Assembly (NCBI GenBank): GCA_012512055.1
Contig: JAAZEW010000254.1
Span: 1 to 28,310, forward strand
DNA length: 28,310 nt
Direction of reading: 5' to 3'
Source: Bacillota bacterium
GTDB taxonomy: Bacteria > Bacillota_G > SHA-98 > UBA4971
Made by a program: the position numbers and the translations under genes. The notes beneath the pieces were generated by a model that ran no database searches, had not been told where the DNA came from, and saw nothing but the letters and a program-made list of their open reading frames with translations. This document shows, in pieces, positions 7,757 through 15,011 of this stretch. Every line of letters starts with the position of its first letter. The first letter of the stretch is position 1.

Positions 7757-8815
7757 CTACTTCTTAGTACCCCAGAGCTCCAGGACTTTCTCGTCGCTTA
7801 GCTTCGTATGAACCCAGAAGATATCTGAAACATCAAATCTTGCGTATTCCTCTACGTTATCGTTGGTAATTACCTCCAGAGGCATAGGCACCAATCGTTT
7901 TACTTGTTCGCCTCTGAGAACACTGAGACCAAGATTGAGGGCAACAACACTACCGTACGGAGGCTCAGTGGCGCTGTAGCTCTTGAATCCCTTAGGCCTT
8001 TCCTGTGCCCAGAGTTTTATGAACCCATTGGATGCGGTGCCGGTCACGGGTACGACTCTATTGGCTTCAATCAACGCAGTGAGGGCACCTTGAGCAGAAC
8101 CGCCGCCGTCAGTCCATACGCCGTCGATCTGAGGATGGGCAGCAAGGAAGTTCTCCATGGCTCTCTTACCCTTGTCGAATGCCCAGTCTACCCAAGCCTC
8201 ACCAAGCACTTCGATGCCAGGATATTCCTTCAGAACCTTCAGAGCCCCTTCGCGTCTGTAGATTGCTGAGGAAGTACCGGCGATTCCACCTAACATCACT
8301 ATTTTGCCTTTGCCCCCTAGTTCCTGGCATAGCCACCGCATCATAGACCCACCGAGCTCCTCCTGATCAGCGGCAAGTTTCACAGTGACCTTGGGCGTAT
8401 CAACTACATTATCGAAAGACACGACAACGACTCCGCGCGCGACTGCCTTTTCGACCACAGGAGAAATCGCTGACGGCGAGGTCGCTGTTACTAAGAGCAG
8501 GTCAACCCCTTTGGCAATTAGGTCCTCAATATCAGCAATTTGCTTGGCTATGTTTCCTCCGGCATCAGTCACATAGTACGATTTGATCATGTTCGGCATG
8601 AACTTCTCAGCTTCAGCTTTGAACTCTTCAACCATGGCTACCTTGAACGGGTTCGCAGGCGCAACGTTGCTGAGACCGACTACGTAGGGAGGATTCTTCT
8701 TGTACTTAGCACTGTCAACATACTCCTCAGCCGCGTCCGTTACGGTAGTAACCATCGCAATCAACAGAAACGCCGACACTAAACCGGCAAACACCCGTAC
8801 ACGACTAGGTCTCAA
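7757..8815 (-). CDS. Sugar ABC transporter substrate-binding protein (ribose/galactose type)
   Basis: This 352-residue protein begins with a signal peptide: a basic start (RPSRVRVF), a hydrophobic core (AGLVSAFLLIAMV) and a probable signal peptidase I site around TDAAEE. There is no lipobox Cys, which is unusual for a Gram-positive binding protein, most of which are lipoproteins. The mature part is a type-1 periplasmic-binding fold (YVVGLSNVAPANPFK, LVTATSPSAI, VVVVSFDNV, GIEVLGEAWVDW, DGVWTDGGGSAQG) of the Peripla_BP_4 family, which binds pentoses, hexoses or their derivatives. The start is TTG at 8815, well placed behind GGGGGAGA. It is the first transporter gene; 131 bp separate it from the kinase gene with no convincing separate promoter. 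The ligand is unknown. Confidence 0.9.
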   Translation of the reverse strand: MRPSRVRVFAGLVSAFLLIAMVTTVTDAAEEYVDSAKYKKNPPYVVGLSNVAPANPFKVAMVEEFKAEAEKFMPNMIKSYYVTDAGGNIAKQIADIEDLIAKGVDLLLVTATSPSAISPVVEKAVARGVVVVSFDNVVDTPKVTVKLAADQEELGGSMMRWLCQELGGKGKIVMLGGIAGTSSAIYRREGALKVLKEYPGIEVLGEAWVDWAFDKGKRAMENFLAAHPQIDGVWTDGGGSAQGALTALIEANRVVPVTGTASNGFIKLWAQERPKGFKSYSATEPPYGSVVALNLGLSVLRGEQVKRLVPMPLEVITNDNVEEYARFDVSDIFWVHTKLSDEKVLELWGTKK

Positions 8816-8946
8816 CTAGATCTCCCCCTTTCAATGGCTCCTCAATCGAGAACAGCACTGGATGCGTTTCGTCTTATTTACGTTCTTCCCCTTTGTCCTA
8901 CCTCCCTTCCGGACGATGTGAATATTCTCCTCGTGTACTCCGTCGA
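8816..8946. other. Spacer between KDG kinase and binding-protein genes
   Basis: These 131 bp have no open reading frame of note. On the minus strand there is a purine-rich stretch (8885-8912). A loose promoter candidate, TTCACA followed after 16 bp by TAGGAC, has a poor -10. No hairpin or operator like those at 12.6-12.7 kb was seen. Confidence 0.4.
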
Positions 8947-9972
8947 CTATCTCTGGACGCGTCCTGATGCGTCCCCCATAGCAAGCGACTTGACTTCATT
9001 CAGATTGACCAGATTGAAATCGCCGTTAATTGTGTGTTTCAAACAGGAAGCTGCTGCTGCAAAATCCACGGCCTCCTGCTCGTTCATACCGCTAATCAAG
9101 GCGTATATGAGGCCACCTGCAAACGAATCCCCACCGCCGACCCTATCCACAATGTGAACATCGTACTCTCGCGACGTATAGAAGCCGCACCCGTCATAGA
9201 GCATCCCGGACCACTTGTTATCAGACGCTGATAGGCTTTCCCTCAACGTAATGGCAACCTTCTCCAGCCCGAATCTCTTCGCTAATTCCCGAGCTACTTC
9301 ACGGTATCCCTCGTGACATATCTCGCCTTTCACGACATCGGATCCTTCAGCCCTAATCCCAAAGACCTTCTCTGCATCTTCTTCGTTTCCAATGGCAATG
9401 TCGACGTACTCCATCAACTCACTCATGACTCTGTTGGCTTGCTCAGTAGACCAAAGCTTCTTGCGATAATTGAGATCTACACTCACCTTGACGCCAAGTC
9501 TCTTCGCGGTTCTTACCGCCTCAAAAGTAGATGCAGCGGCATTCTTGCCTAGCGCAGGAGTTATCCCGGTGAAGTGGAACCATGATGCTCCATCGAAGAT
9601 CGCCTGCCAATCAAACTCGTCCGGCTCAACCTGGGAAATAGAGGAGTTTGCTCTATCGTAGATTACCTTAGAAGGTCTCTGGGAGGCGCCTTTTTCACAG
9701 AAGTATATGCCAATCCTCTCTCCGCCACGTTTTATGTAGTCAGTACCTACCCCGAGAGCTCGCAATGCATTTACGGCGCACTGCCCTATCTCGTGGGACG
9801 GCACTTTGGTAACAAAGTACGAATCCAGTCCATAGTTCGCTAATGAGACTGCTACGTTAGCTTCGCCGCCTCCGTATACTGCATCAAAAGACGAGGCCTG
9901 TATAAATCTCTGATACCCGGGAGGCGATAGTCTCAACATGATCTCACCAAAAGTCACGACTTTGCCAGCCAT
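8947..9972 (-). CDS. kdgK: 2-keto-3-deoxygluconate kinase (PfkB family)
   Basis: This 341-residue ribokinase/PfkB-family sugar kinase has the N-terminal GEIMLRLSPPG and the substrate-side GGGEANVAVSLANYG (34-48). It also has DLNYRKKLW (166-174), typical of KDG kinases, and the PfkB signature VGGGDSFAGG with catalytic base Asp282. It would phosphorylate 2-keto-3-deoxygluconate to KDPG with ATP in the cytoplasm. The ATG at 9972 has AAGGGGG 7 nt upstream. It is followed by the transporter genes and preceded by KDPG aldolase with a 12-bp gap, so the two consecutive enzymes of the lower pathway are adjacent. Insertions around residues 209-222 make it slightly longer than the usual 310-320 residues. 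A fructokinase or a 2-keto-3-deoxygalactonate preference cannot be excluded. Confidence 0.85.
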   Translation of the reverse strand: MAGKVVTFGEIMLRLSPPGYQRFIQASSFDAVYGGGEANVAVSLANYGLDSYFVTKVPSHEIGQCAVNALRALGVGTDYIKRGGERIGIYFCEKGASQRPSKVIYDRANSSISQVEPDEFDWQAIFDGASWFHFTGITPALGKNAAASTFEAVRTAKRLGVKVSVDLNYRKKLWSTEQANRVMSELMEYVDIAIGNEEDAEKVFGIRAEGSDVVKGEICHEGYREVARELAKRFGLEKVAITLRESLSASDNKWSGMLYDGCGFYTSREYDVHIVDRVGGGDSFAGGLIYALISGMNEQEAVDFAAAASCLKHTINGDFNLVNLNEVKSLAMGDASGRVQR

Positions 9973-9984
9973 AATAAATCCCCC

Positions 9985-10632
9985 TTACTTGGCACGAGCG
10001 AGCCTCGCAGCCTCCACAAATTCCGCCGCGCGCTTGGTAAGTCCCTCCCAATTCTCATCAGCCACCAGTTGCCGATTTACAAGTGCTGTACCTGCGCCAA
10101 CAAAGACAGCTCCCGCTTTCAGGAATTCACCCAGATTCTCCAGGTTGATGCCGCCGGTGGGTGTGAGTTTCACTTGAGGTAGAGGTCCGAGCACATCCTT
10201 AATGAAAGAAGGCCCCAGTCGCGTTGCCGGAAATACCTTTACTACGTCTGCGCCTGCCTCCCAGGCCTGCAGAATCTCAGTGGGCGAAAAGGCGCCTGGA
10301 ATAACTACTTTACCGTAGCGTTTACACGTTCTAATTAAGTCGAAATTGACCACAGGACCTACTACGAAATCTGCGCCTGCCAGTATCACTGAACGAGCGG
10401 TCTCGGAATCAAGGACAGAACCTGCCCCGATAATGGCTTTCCCTCTCAGGATTTCTGATGCCTCGCGGATGGCATCTATGGCTCCTGGTGAAGTCATCGT
10501 TATCTCCACTCCCTTGATGCCTCCGAGTACCAGTGCTCCACAGATTTTTACCAGTTCTGCTCCGCTTTTCGTTCTTATTACCGCAATAACCCCGGTATCA
10601 ATGAGTTCTCTCAGTAATTGCTCCTTGTCCAC
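9985..10632 (-). CDS. eda: KDPG (2-keto-3-deoxy-6-phosphogluconate) aldolase
   Basis: This 215-residue class I aldolase of the KDPG/KHG family has the Schiff-base lysine in DVVKVFPA (Lys132), the catalytic Glu43 in GVEITMTSP, plus IGAGSVL and the phosphate-binding LTPTGGINLEN. It splits KDPG to pyruvate and glyceraldehyde 3-phosphate. I chose GTG at 10632 because AGGGGG lies 7 nt upstream of it. ATGs at 10638 and 10653 would put that same site too close or inside the coding region. It sits directly before the KDG kinase gene and 69 bp after the flavoprotein gene. The 2-dehydro-3-deoxy-6-phosphogalactonate variant of the reaction is also possible. Confidence 0.88.
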   Translation of the reverse strand: MDKEQLLRELIDTGVIAVIRTKSGAELVKICGALVLGGIKGVEITMTSPGAIDAIREASEILRGKAIIGAGSVLDSETARSVILAGADFVVGPVVNFDLIRTCKRYGKVVIPGAFSPTEILQAWEAGADVVKVFPATRLGPSFIKDVLGPLPQVKLTPTGGINLENLGEFLKAGAVFVGAGTALVNRQLVADENWEGLTKRAAEFVEAARLARAK

Positions 10633-10701
10633 TCTCATACCCCCTAACAGCATGTAGATGCTAAGAACTCAATATTATTGCCTGATCTAGTATCGCCGGA
10701 A

Positions 10702-12543
10702 TCATTTCAGATTCCAGGCATTGACCCTAACCGGTTGTCTCACTGTAAGCTTCATGCTTCCGTCTTCGCCTTTGTAAATCACAATGTACTTATTCCAATC
10801 ATCATCCCGGGGCATGTGAACCTGTGAATCATACGATGGGAATAATAGATGCGGGCCCCTGCTTTCCAGCCTCATCCTGGCAGCTCTCAGTATCATCTCA
10901 CCCACTCTGAGCATGTTTTCAGTCTCCACGGCATAGGCAATTCCCCGTTCATCTGTTCTGACCCCTGCTGACTGGAGCTCAGCCAGATCCGAGACTGCCT
11001 TAGCAAGACCATTGTCAGTCCGGACTACAGACGCAGAGTCTGACATTATCTTCTGCAATTGGAGGCGAACTCCATGAGCGGGAACGCCTGGGCCGTTTCT
11101 TAGCCGTGTAATACGGGCCAAAGCTTGGGTTATAGATGCATTAGAAGCTTGCAAACGTCCTGTCATGGACTTTGCCTGATTGGCCGCCTCCTCTCCGGCA
11201 ATTCTTCCAAAAACCTGGCAGTCAAGGAGTGCATGTCCCCCGGGCCTGTTTGCGCCGTGCTGTCCTCCGGCAGCCTCTCCTACAGCGAAAAGGCCGGGAA
11301 TGTTAGTCTCGGCACGCGTCCGAATCCTGATTCCGCCTTGGAAGTGCTGCACTGCATTTACGATCTCCACTTGGTCCCCGGATACGAGATCAACACCTGC
11401 ATCCTTAAACCACTGAACGCTCTTGGGGTTGATTTCCAGATAGCGAAGAATAGGGCTTTCATACCGACGGGCCGCCCCAAGAGATTGCCTGACCTCTGAC
11501 ATGTACCTGTCTTTCCACTTACTAGACAGCTTATCCCAATGAAAACCACGTGGGTTCTGAGAGAAATCCACAAATACCCTTTTCCCGGCGTTAACCTCTC
11601 TATAGACCGCAACATCTATACGGTTTCCGGGATGCTCGGACTGAAGAGGCCAGGTGGCGCCTTTCTCAAACACCAAGTCGTAGATTTCTTCCGGAGGAAG
11701 ATCACACAAGTAACGAAGGAGGAACTCTTCGCCTTCATCATTTACAAACCTGGGGATACATCTCATCACAGACCCCGAACAAGCAAGACCGGTGGCAACT
11801 GAAGCAATACCTATCTGGATGAACTCCATATTGGTCAATTCAGCGCCTATTTCGTAGGCCATAGCGTACCCATCCCCTGTGTTTTCCGGAGGAAACACAT
11901 TTGCCTGGAATACCTGGCCTGCCCCACCTGTAGCAATAATAACGCACTTTGACATGATCTGAACCGGACTCTCTACTGAGTCTGAATCCGTGCCAAGCCC
12001 CACCGCGCCCACCACCCGTCCGGTACCGTTGGTAAGAAGGGAGGTGACCAGGTGATCCTCGAACACCTTGATATCCAGGGAACGAGCTTTTCTTACAAGC
12101 GCCTTCTCAATGTCAACAGCGGTATATGGCCCTGTATATGCGGCGCGGGCGTAAAGCGATCCATCAGTTACGAATTGGTCAATCCTTCCGTCAGGCTTCT
12201 TGGCAAACGAAACACCCAGGTCTGCCAAGTACGTTATTGCATTGGCAGAGTTCTTTGCCAAGATGACGGCAAGATCTTCATCAGATACGTAGCCACCGAT
12301 ACGAAAAACATCATCTGCATGATACCGCCAGTTATCAGTCCCTCCGGGTTCTGTGTATTCTAAGGTGGCATGAAATGCCATCCTATCGGAACACGCTTTC
12401 GCAGTCACACCTGATTCGCCAAGCCTACCTTTGGTTATGAGAGCAACAGAACCTTGCGGGAATTCCTCCTTAGCCTCTATAGCCGCTCTTAAAGCCGCCC
12501 CACCTGAACCAATTACCAGTACGTCATAACCTTGTATTACCAA
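10702..12543 (-). CDS. FAD-dependent oxidoreductase of the fumarate reductase / L-aspartate oxidase flavoprotein family
   Basis: The protein has 613 residues. The FAD Rossmann motif is VIGSGGAALRAA (10-21), the second FAD contact is IIATGGAGQV, and a C-terminal capping/helical domain follows. Two residues that bind dicarboxylates in fumarate reductase appear conserved: His400 (QHFQGGI, like AHYTMGGI) and Arg433 (HGANRPGGHALLD). The His that binds FAD covalently in SdhA/FrdA (SHTxAAxGG) is Gly here (ESGVTAKA), so FAD should be non-covalent, as in L-aspartate oxidase. The TExxRGEGG motif with the proton-donor Arg is not recognisable. No iron-sulphur or membrane-anchor subunit gene is adjacent. 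As first gene of the sugar-acid operon it may reduce or oxidise a pathway intermediate, perhaps with the PreA-like protein. The TTG at 12543 has GAGGGGG 9 nt upstream and fits the family N-terminus; a GTG at 12639 would add 32 residues. Confidence 0.75.
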   Translation of the reverse strand: MVIQGYDVLVIGSGGAALRAAIEAKEEFPQGSVALITKGRLGESGVTAKACSDRMAFHATLEYTEPGGTDNWRYHADDVFRIGGYVSDEDLAVILAKNSANAITYLADLGVSFAKKPDGRIDQFVTDGSLYARAAYTGPYTAVDIEKALVRKARSLDIKVFEDHLVTSLLTNGTGRVVGAVGLGTDSDSVESPVQIMSKCVIIATGGAGQVFQANVFPPENTGDGYAMAYEIGAELTNMEFIQIGIASVATGLACSGSVMRCIPRFVNDEGEEFLLRYLCDLPPEEIYDLVFEKGATWPLQSEHPGNRIDVAVYREVNAGKRVFVDFSQNPRGFHWDKLSSKWKDRYMSEVRQSLGAARRYESPILRYLEINPKSVQWFKDAGVDLVSGDQVEIVNAVQHFQGGIRIRTRAETNIPGLFAVGEAAGGQHGANRPGGHALLDCQVFGRIAGEEAANQAKSMTGRLQASNASITQALARITRLRNGPGVPAHGVRLQLQKIMSDSASVVRTDNGLAKAVSDLAELQSAGVRTDERGIAYAVETENMLRVGEMILRAARMRLESRGPHLLFPSYDSQVHMPRDDDWNKYIVIYKGEDGSMKLTVRQPVRVNAWNLK

Positions 12544-12622
12544 CTGTCCAGTCCCCCTCATCGCCGGGTTCAGGGTACACGATACTTTCTGGAGGCAATT
12601 GAGCCCCATGGTTGCGCCATGT

Positions 12623-12635
12623 GCAACATGGTTGC
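12623..12635. promoter_or_regulatory. Operator-like palindrome GCAAC-N3-GTTGC (operon-proximal copy)
   Basis: GCAACATGGTTGC has the same 5-bp half-sites and 3-bp centre as the palindrome at 12721-12735, 99 bp away centre to centre. It lies between the putative operon promoter and the flavoprotein start (inside the alternative 5' extension of that gene). A pair of such sites would suit a dimer-of-dimers IclR regulator acting by looping. A further half-site GTTGC lies at 12611-12615. Confidence 0.5.
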
Positions 12636-12638
12636 TCA

Positions 12639-12671
12639 CTATGCGGTTGTTTGCATTATTCGCCGTTTCAT
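12639..12671 (-). CDS. Candidate 10-residue leader peptide (weak)
   Basis: A GAAGGAG Shine-Dalgarno, 6-7 nt before ATG at 12671, opens a frame encoding MKRRIMQTTA and a TAG stop. The last G of this stop is the first base of the in-frame GTG at 12639 that would start a long form of the flavoprotein. The site is as good as that of any real gene nearby. It may be a translated leader affecting flavoprotein expression, or a chance event. No stretch of repeated regulatory codons is present, so it is not a classical attenuator peptide. Confidence 0.3.
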   Translation of the reverse strand: MKRRIMQTTA

Positions 12672-12720
12672 CGTTGACTCCTTCTTCAAGAACTGTATCT
12701 AAGAGAAAAAATCCTAACCC

Positions 12721-12735
12721 CGCAACTCAGTTGCG
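12721..12735. promoter_or_regulatory. Operator-like 15-bp palindrome in the IclR/operon control region
   Basis: CGCAACTCAGTTGCG is a perfect 7-1-7 palindrome. IclR-family regulators commonly bind 15-bp palindromes of this form. It overlaps the -35 of the regulator gene promoter (12731-12736), so binding could repress the regulator. On the opposite strand it overlaps a TTGCGG that could be the -35 of the catabolic operon, although the matching -10 (TAGATA region near 12698) is poor. Confidence 0.65.
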
Positions 12736-12758
12736 TTTTATGAGTTTGCATATATAAT
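12731..12758 (+). promoter_or_regulatory. Promoter of the IclR-family regulator gene
   Basis: On the plus strand TTGCGT (12731-12736) is followed after 16 bp by a perfect TATAAT (12753-12758), about 40 bp before the start codon. The -35 lies inside the palindromic operator, which suggests autoregulation. Confidence 0.7.
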
Positions 12759-12799
12759 TAAACAGGAAGGATAGCCTGGGAAGAAGGTGTCGTGACAGT

Positions 12800-13612
12800 A
12801 TGCCGAGCGTCAAAGCCAATTCCAGGGGAGAATTAGAACGCCGGAAGAGAAACGGTGAACACACTATGTCTGTTCTACGAGCTCTTGATATGCTCGATTA
12901 TCTCGAATCGTGTCAGGAAAATGTAGGCGTCACCGAGGTAGGACAGGTTCTCGGAGTCCATAAGAGTACTGCTTCCAGGCTATTAGGTACTCTGGAATCC
13001 AAAGGATACGTGCAGCGTGACAACGCAACCGGAAAGTACTCTCTCGGAATGCGCGTAGTGGAACTTGCCAGGTCCAAACTGGACAGGATCGATGTTCGAG
13101 CCCAAGCAAGGCCTTTTCTGGAAGAGTTGGTTCAGAAGACAGGAGAAACCGCGCACCTGGGCGTGCTGGATCGAGGGTCAATAGTATATGTGGACAAAGT
13201 TGATACGCCGCAAGTCCTAATGATGCGCTCTAGAATAGGCTATAGTGTATCCCCTCACTGCACTGCTTTGGGAAAAGCCATACTTGCCTTTTTACCCGAT
13301 GATGAAGTCGACGTCGTGCTCAAGCAGCAGCCCTTTACACGCTTCACTCAAAACACCATAACTGACCCGCTGGCTTTCAAGGAATGCTTGAGAAAAGTCA
13401 GGATACAAGGATTCGCCGTAGACGATGAAGAACACGAAGAAGGTATTGTTTGTGCCGGAGCTGCGGTGCGAGATCACTCCGGACGCGTAGCCGGAGCACT
13501 CAGCGTCTCCGGCCCTACTATTAGAGTCACGCGAAAACAGATGGAGGAGTTCGGCGTTCTGGTCAGAGACGCATGTCGCAGGCTCTCAGCATCTCTTGGA
13601 TACCCACTGTAA
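12800..13612 (+). CDS. IclR-family transcriptional regulator (KdgR-like role)
   Basis: The protein has 270 residues. An N-terminal winged helix-turn-helix (about 25-85; LGVHKSTASRLLGTLESKGYVQRD is the recognition region) is followed by the IclR effector-binding domain (about 95-265; AHLGVLDRGSIVYVDKV, SPHCTALGKAILAFL, VDDEEHEEGIVCAGAAVRD). Regulators of this family commonly control sugar-acid breakdown; KdgR of enterobacteria senses KDG. It is divergent from the KDG operon and shares its control region, so it is very likely the operon's regulator, with KDG or a related acid as effector (inferred). The ATG at 12800 lies about 10 nt after AAGGTG, a rather long gap. An in-frame ATG at residue 23 is an alternative start. 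The last 50 bp overlap the 3' end of the convergent metallopeptidase gene. Confidence 0.88.
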   Translation: MPSVKANSRGELERRKRNGEHTMSVLRALDMLDYLESCQENVGVTEVGQVLGVHKSTASRLLGTLESKGYVQRDNATGKYSLGMRVVELARSKLDRIDVRAQARPFLEELVQKTGETAHLGVLDRGSIVYVDKVDTPQVLMMRSRIGYSVSPHCTALGKAILAFLPDDEVDVVLKQQPFTRFTQNTITDPLAFKECLRKVRIQGFAVDDEEHEEGIVCAGAAVRDHSGRVAGALSVSGPTIRVTRKQMEEFGVLVRDACRRLSASLGYPL

Positions 13613-14660
13613 GAACCGAGCCTGATACTGTAATGATAAACTCCCTCAGTCTTTCCGCAACCACCCGATCTCTTCGTGGATCCCCATAGACTGTACTATG
13701 AGGCCAGGATGCAGCCTGCCGAGTTCCAAAGAGAACCCTTATATCCTCAGCAAATGTCTCTTCCGTCGACTCGAACCAGTCTTCGGAATTGACTTCACCG
13801 TCAGCAGTCCATACAGGAATACCGCGGATGCTCATGTACTCGTCCCACCCCCTTGGGTTTTCTTCATAGGAAGCCCCCAGGAAAGTCATATGAATGTGGT
13901 GTCCAAGCTCATGTGCGACAGTGAAAGCCATTTGGTCTTCCATGACTGTGCAGTTGGCAGGCGGAGCGCCCAGGAGCGTGTAACCTTTGGATCCAAGCCC
14001 ACTTATCTCGCCCAGGGAAAACGGGAGAATGTATGCTCTGTAATTATGAAAAGCCTCGGGAGGAAGCGCCATCCCCTCCAGTGTCTCAGCTACCTCTTCC
14101 ACTTTCGGCAGTCTACATGGTTCAGGTTCGTAGAGAGGGGTTCCGTCCGGAAGCTCATTTATGTTTACATCGTCCACAACTGACGGATCCAGGTGAGAAG
14201 CCAGGAGACTCCTTCGAACATCCGCTGCTTTGTGTAGTACATGCAGCCAACCGGTGGTGGCTGTATCGTATATGTGAAAACCCAGTGCAGGGTGCGTATA
14301 AGTGGGATTGTCCTGTAGCCTTCCAATCTCACGTTCCAGGAACCGAACCTCTAGCCTTATTCTCCTGGCATCCCTCAACCCGGATAGCCCATAGCGCTTC
14401 CCGCCATTCTCTCGCACAATGCGAGTCACGTGATCCAGGTCTTTCTCGAACCATGGGATAAAGCCATCCCCGTCGCCAATCTCCATGCCAGGTGAAGGAT
14501 TGTATCCCTCGGGCATGATCTTCTCTGTGATACCGTGACCAGGCTTCAATCTGCCGAAACAGGCAAAGGTTATGATGACCAGAACCGTTAACATCAGCTT
14601 GAGCTTTAGAAATCCATGGCAACTGACAGTCCCTCCGGTGGGATCCCGCCTCGGAATCAC
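13563..14660 (-). CDS. Membrane-anchored or secreted HExxH zinc metallopeptidase (unassigned)
   Basis: The protein has 365 residues. An N-terminal hydrophobic segment (about 20-36) behind basic residues indicates export or membrane anchoring; a Cys at 34 is not in a good lipobox. A middle part of about 200 residues has no family I recognise. It is followed by the zinc-binding HELGHH (250-255) and then WFESTEETFAEDIRVLFG (295-312), whose Glu residues are suitable as the third ligand of a gluzincin. The HELGHH...EExFAED arrangement resembles anthrax lethal factor-like (ATLF) and related Bacillota peptidases, but the assignment is tentative. The start is GTG at 14660, with GGGAGGGGAC about 7 nt upstream. 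The gene stands alone, divergent from the HD-GYP gene and convergent with the IclR gene, which it overlaps by 50 bp. Its substrate is unknown. Confidence 0.75.
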   Translation of the reverse strand: MIPRRDPTGGTVSCHGFLKLKLMLTVLVIITFACFGRLKPGHGITEKIMPEGYNPSPGMEIGDGDGFIPWFEKDLDHVTRIVRENGGKRYGLSGLRDARRIRLEVRFLEREIGRLQDNPTYTHPALGFHIYDTATTGWLHVLHKAADVRRSLLASHLDPSVVDDVNINELPDGTPLYEPEPCRLPKVEEVAETLEGMALPPEAFHNYRAYILPFSLGEISGLGSKGYTLLGAPPANCTVMEDQMAFTVAHELGHHIHMTFLGASYEENPRGWDEYMSIRGIPVWTADGEVNSEDWFESTEETFAEDIRVLFGTRQAASWPHSTVYGDPRRDRVVAERLREFIITVSGSVLTVGIQEMLRACDMRL

Positions 14661-15011
14661 GCATCGTCCCCTCCCATAAAGCTTCGCATATGTGCAGCTC
14701 AGCAGGCTTAACTATGAAGGATAACACAGATGAGCACATTATGTAAACTATAGTCTCAGTCGCAAGACGCATTCCCTGAGATTCGCCTATCTCCTGCCGC
14801 GCCTTTTGCCCCTATCCCCGCAGCTCTCAAGCTAATCCATCAGGTGCCATATTCTGCAGCCAGACGGCTCTTTCGACATGAGAGTTGCTGAGACGACAAC
14901 GAGACTCCCAGGCTCTTGACAATTATGGGAAAATTGGGTATTATGTGCAGCGTACCTCGGCTTCTGTAAGAAGTACGTTCCAAAGAGTAGTGTGGGGAGG
15001 ATCCTCGGTAC
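14661..15011. other. Divergent intergenic region, peptidase / HD-GYP genes
   Basis: This 351-bp region has no credible gene; a minus-strand frame running into it is out of phase with the peptidase and has no support. It contains the promoter at 14916-14944 for the plus-strand HD-GYP gene. On the minus strand only a weak candidate is seen for the peptidase (TTTACA, 17 bp, TTATCC, around 14720-14750). No hairpin or repeat was found. Confidence 0.5.
14916..14944 (+). promoter_or_regulatory. Sigma-A promoter of the HD-GYP gene
   Basis: A perfect TTGACA (14916-14921), a 17-bp spacer and TATTAT (14939-14944) give a strong housekeeping promoter, with an inferred start near 14951 and a 5' leader of about 60 nt. 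The same -35/-10 hexamers and spacing occur in the rRNA promoter at the left edge, so high constitutive expression is expected. Confidence 0.75.

Noticed and set aside
14329..14772. Minus-strand frame of 147 codons overlapping the peptidase N-terminus
   Set aside because: It is in another phase, lacks any recognisable domain, and competes with the frame that has a hydrophobic leader and HELGHH.
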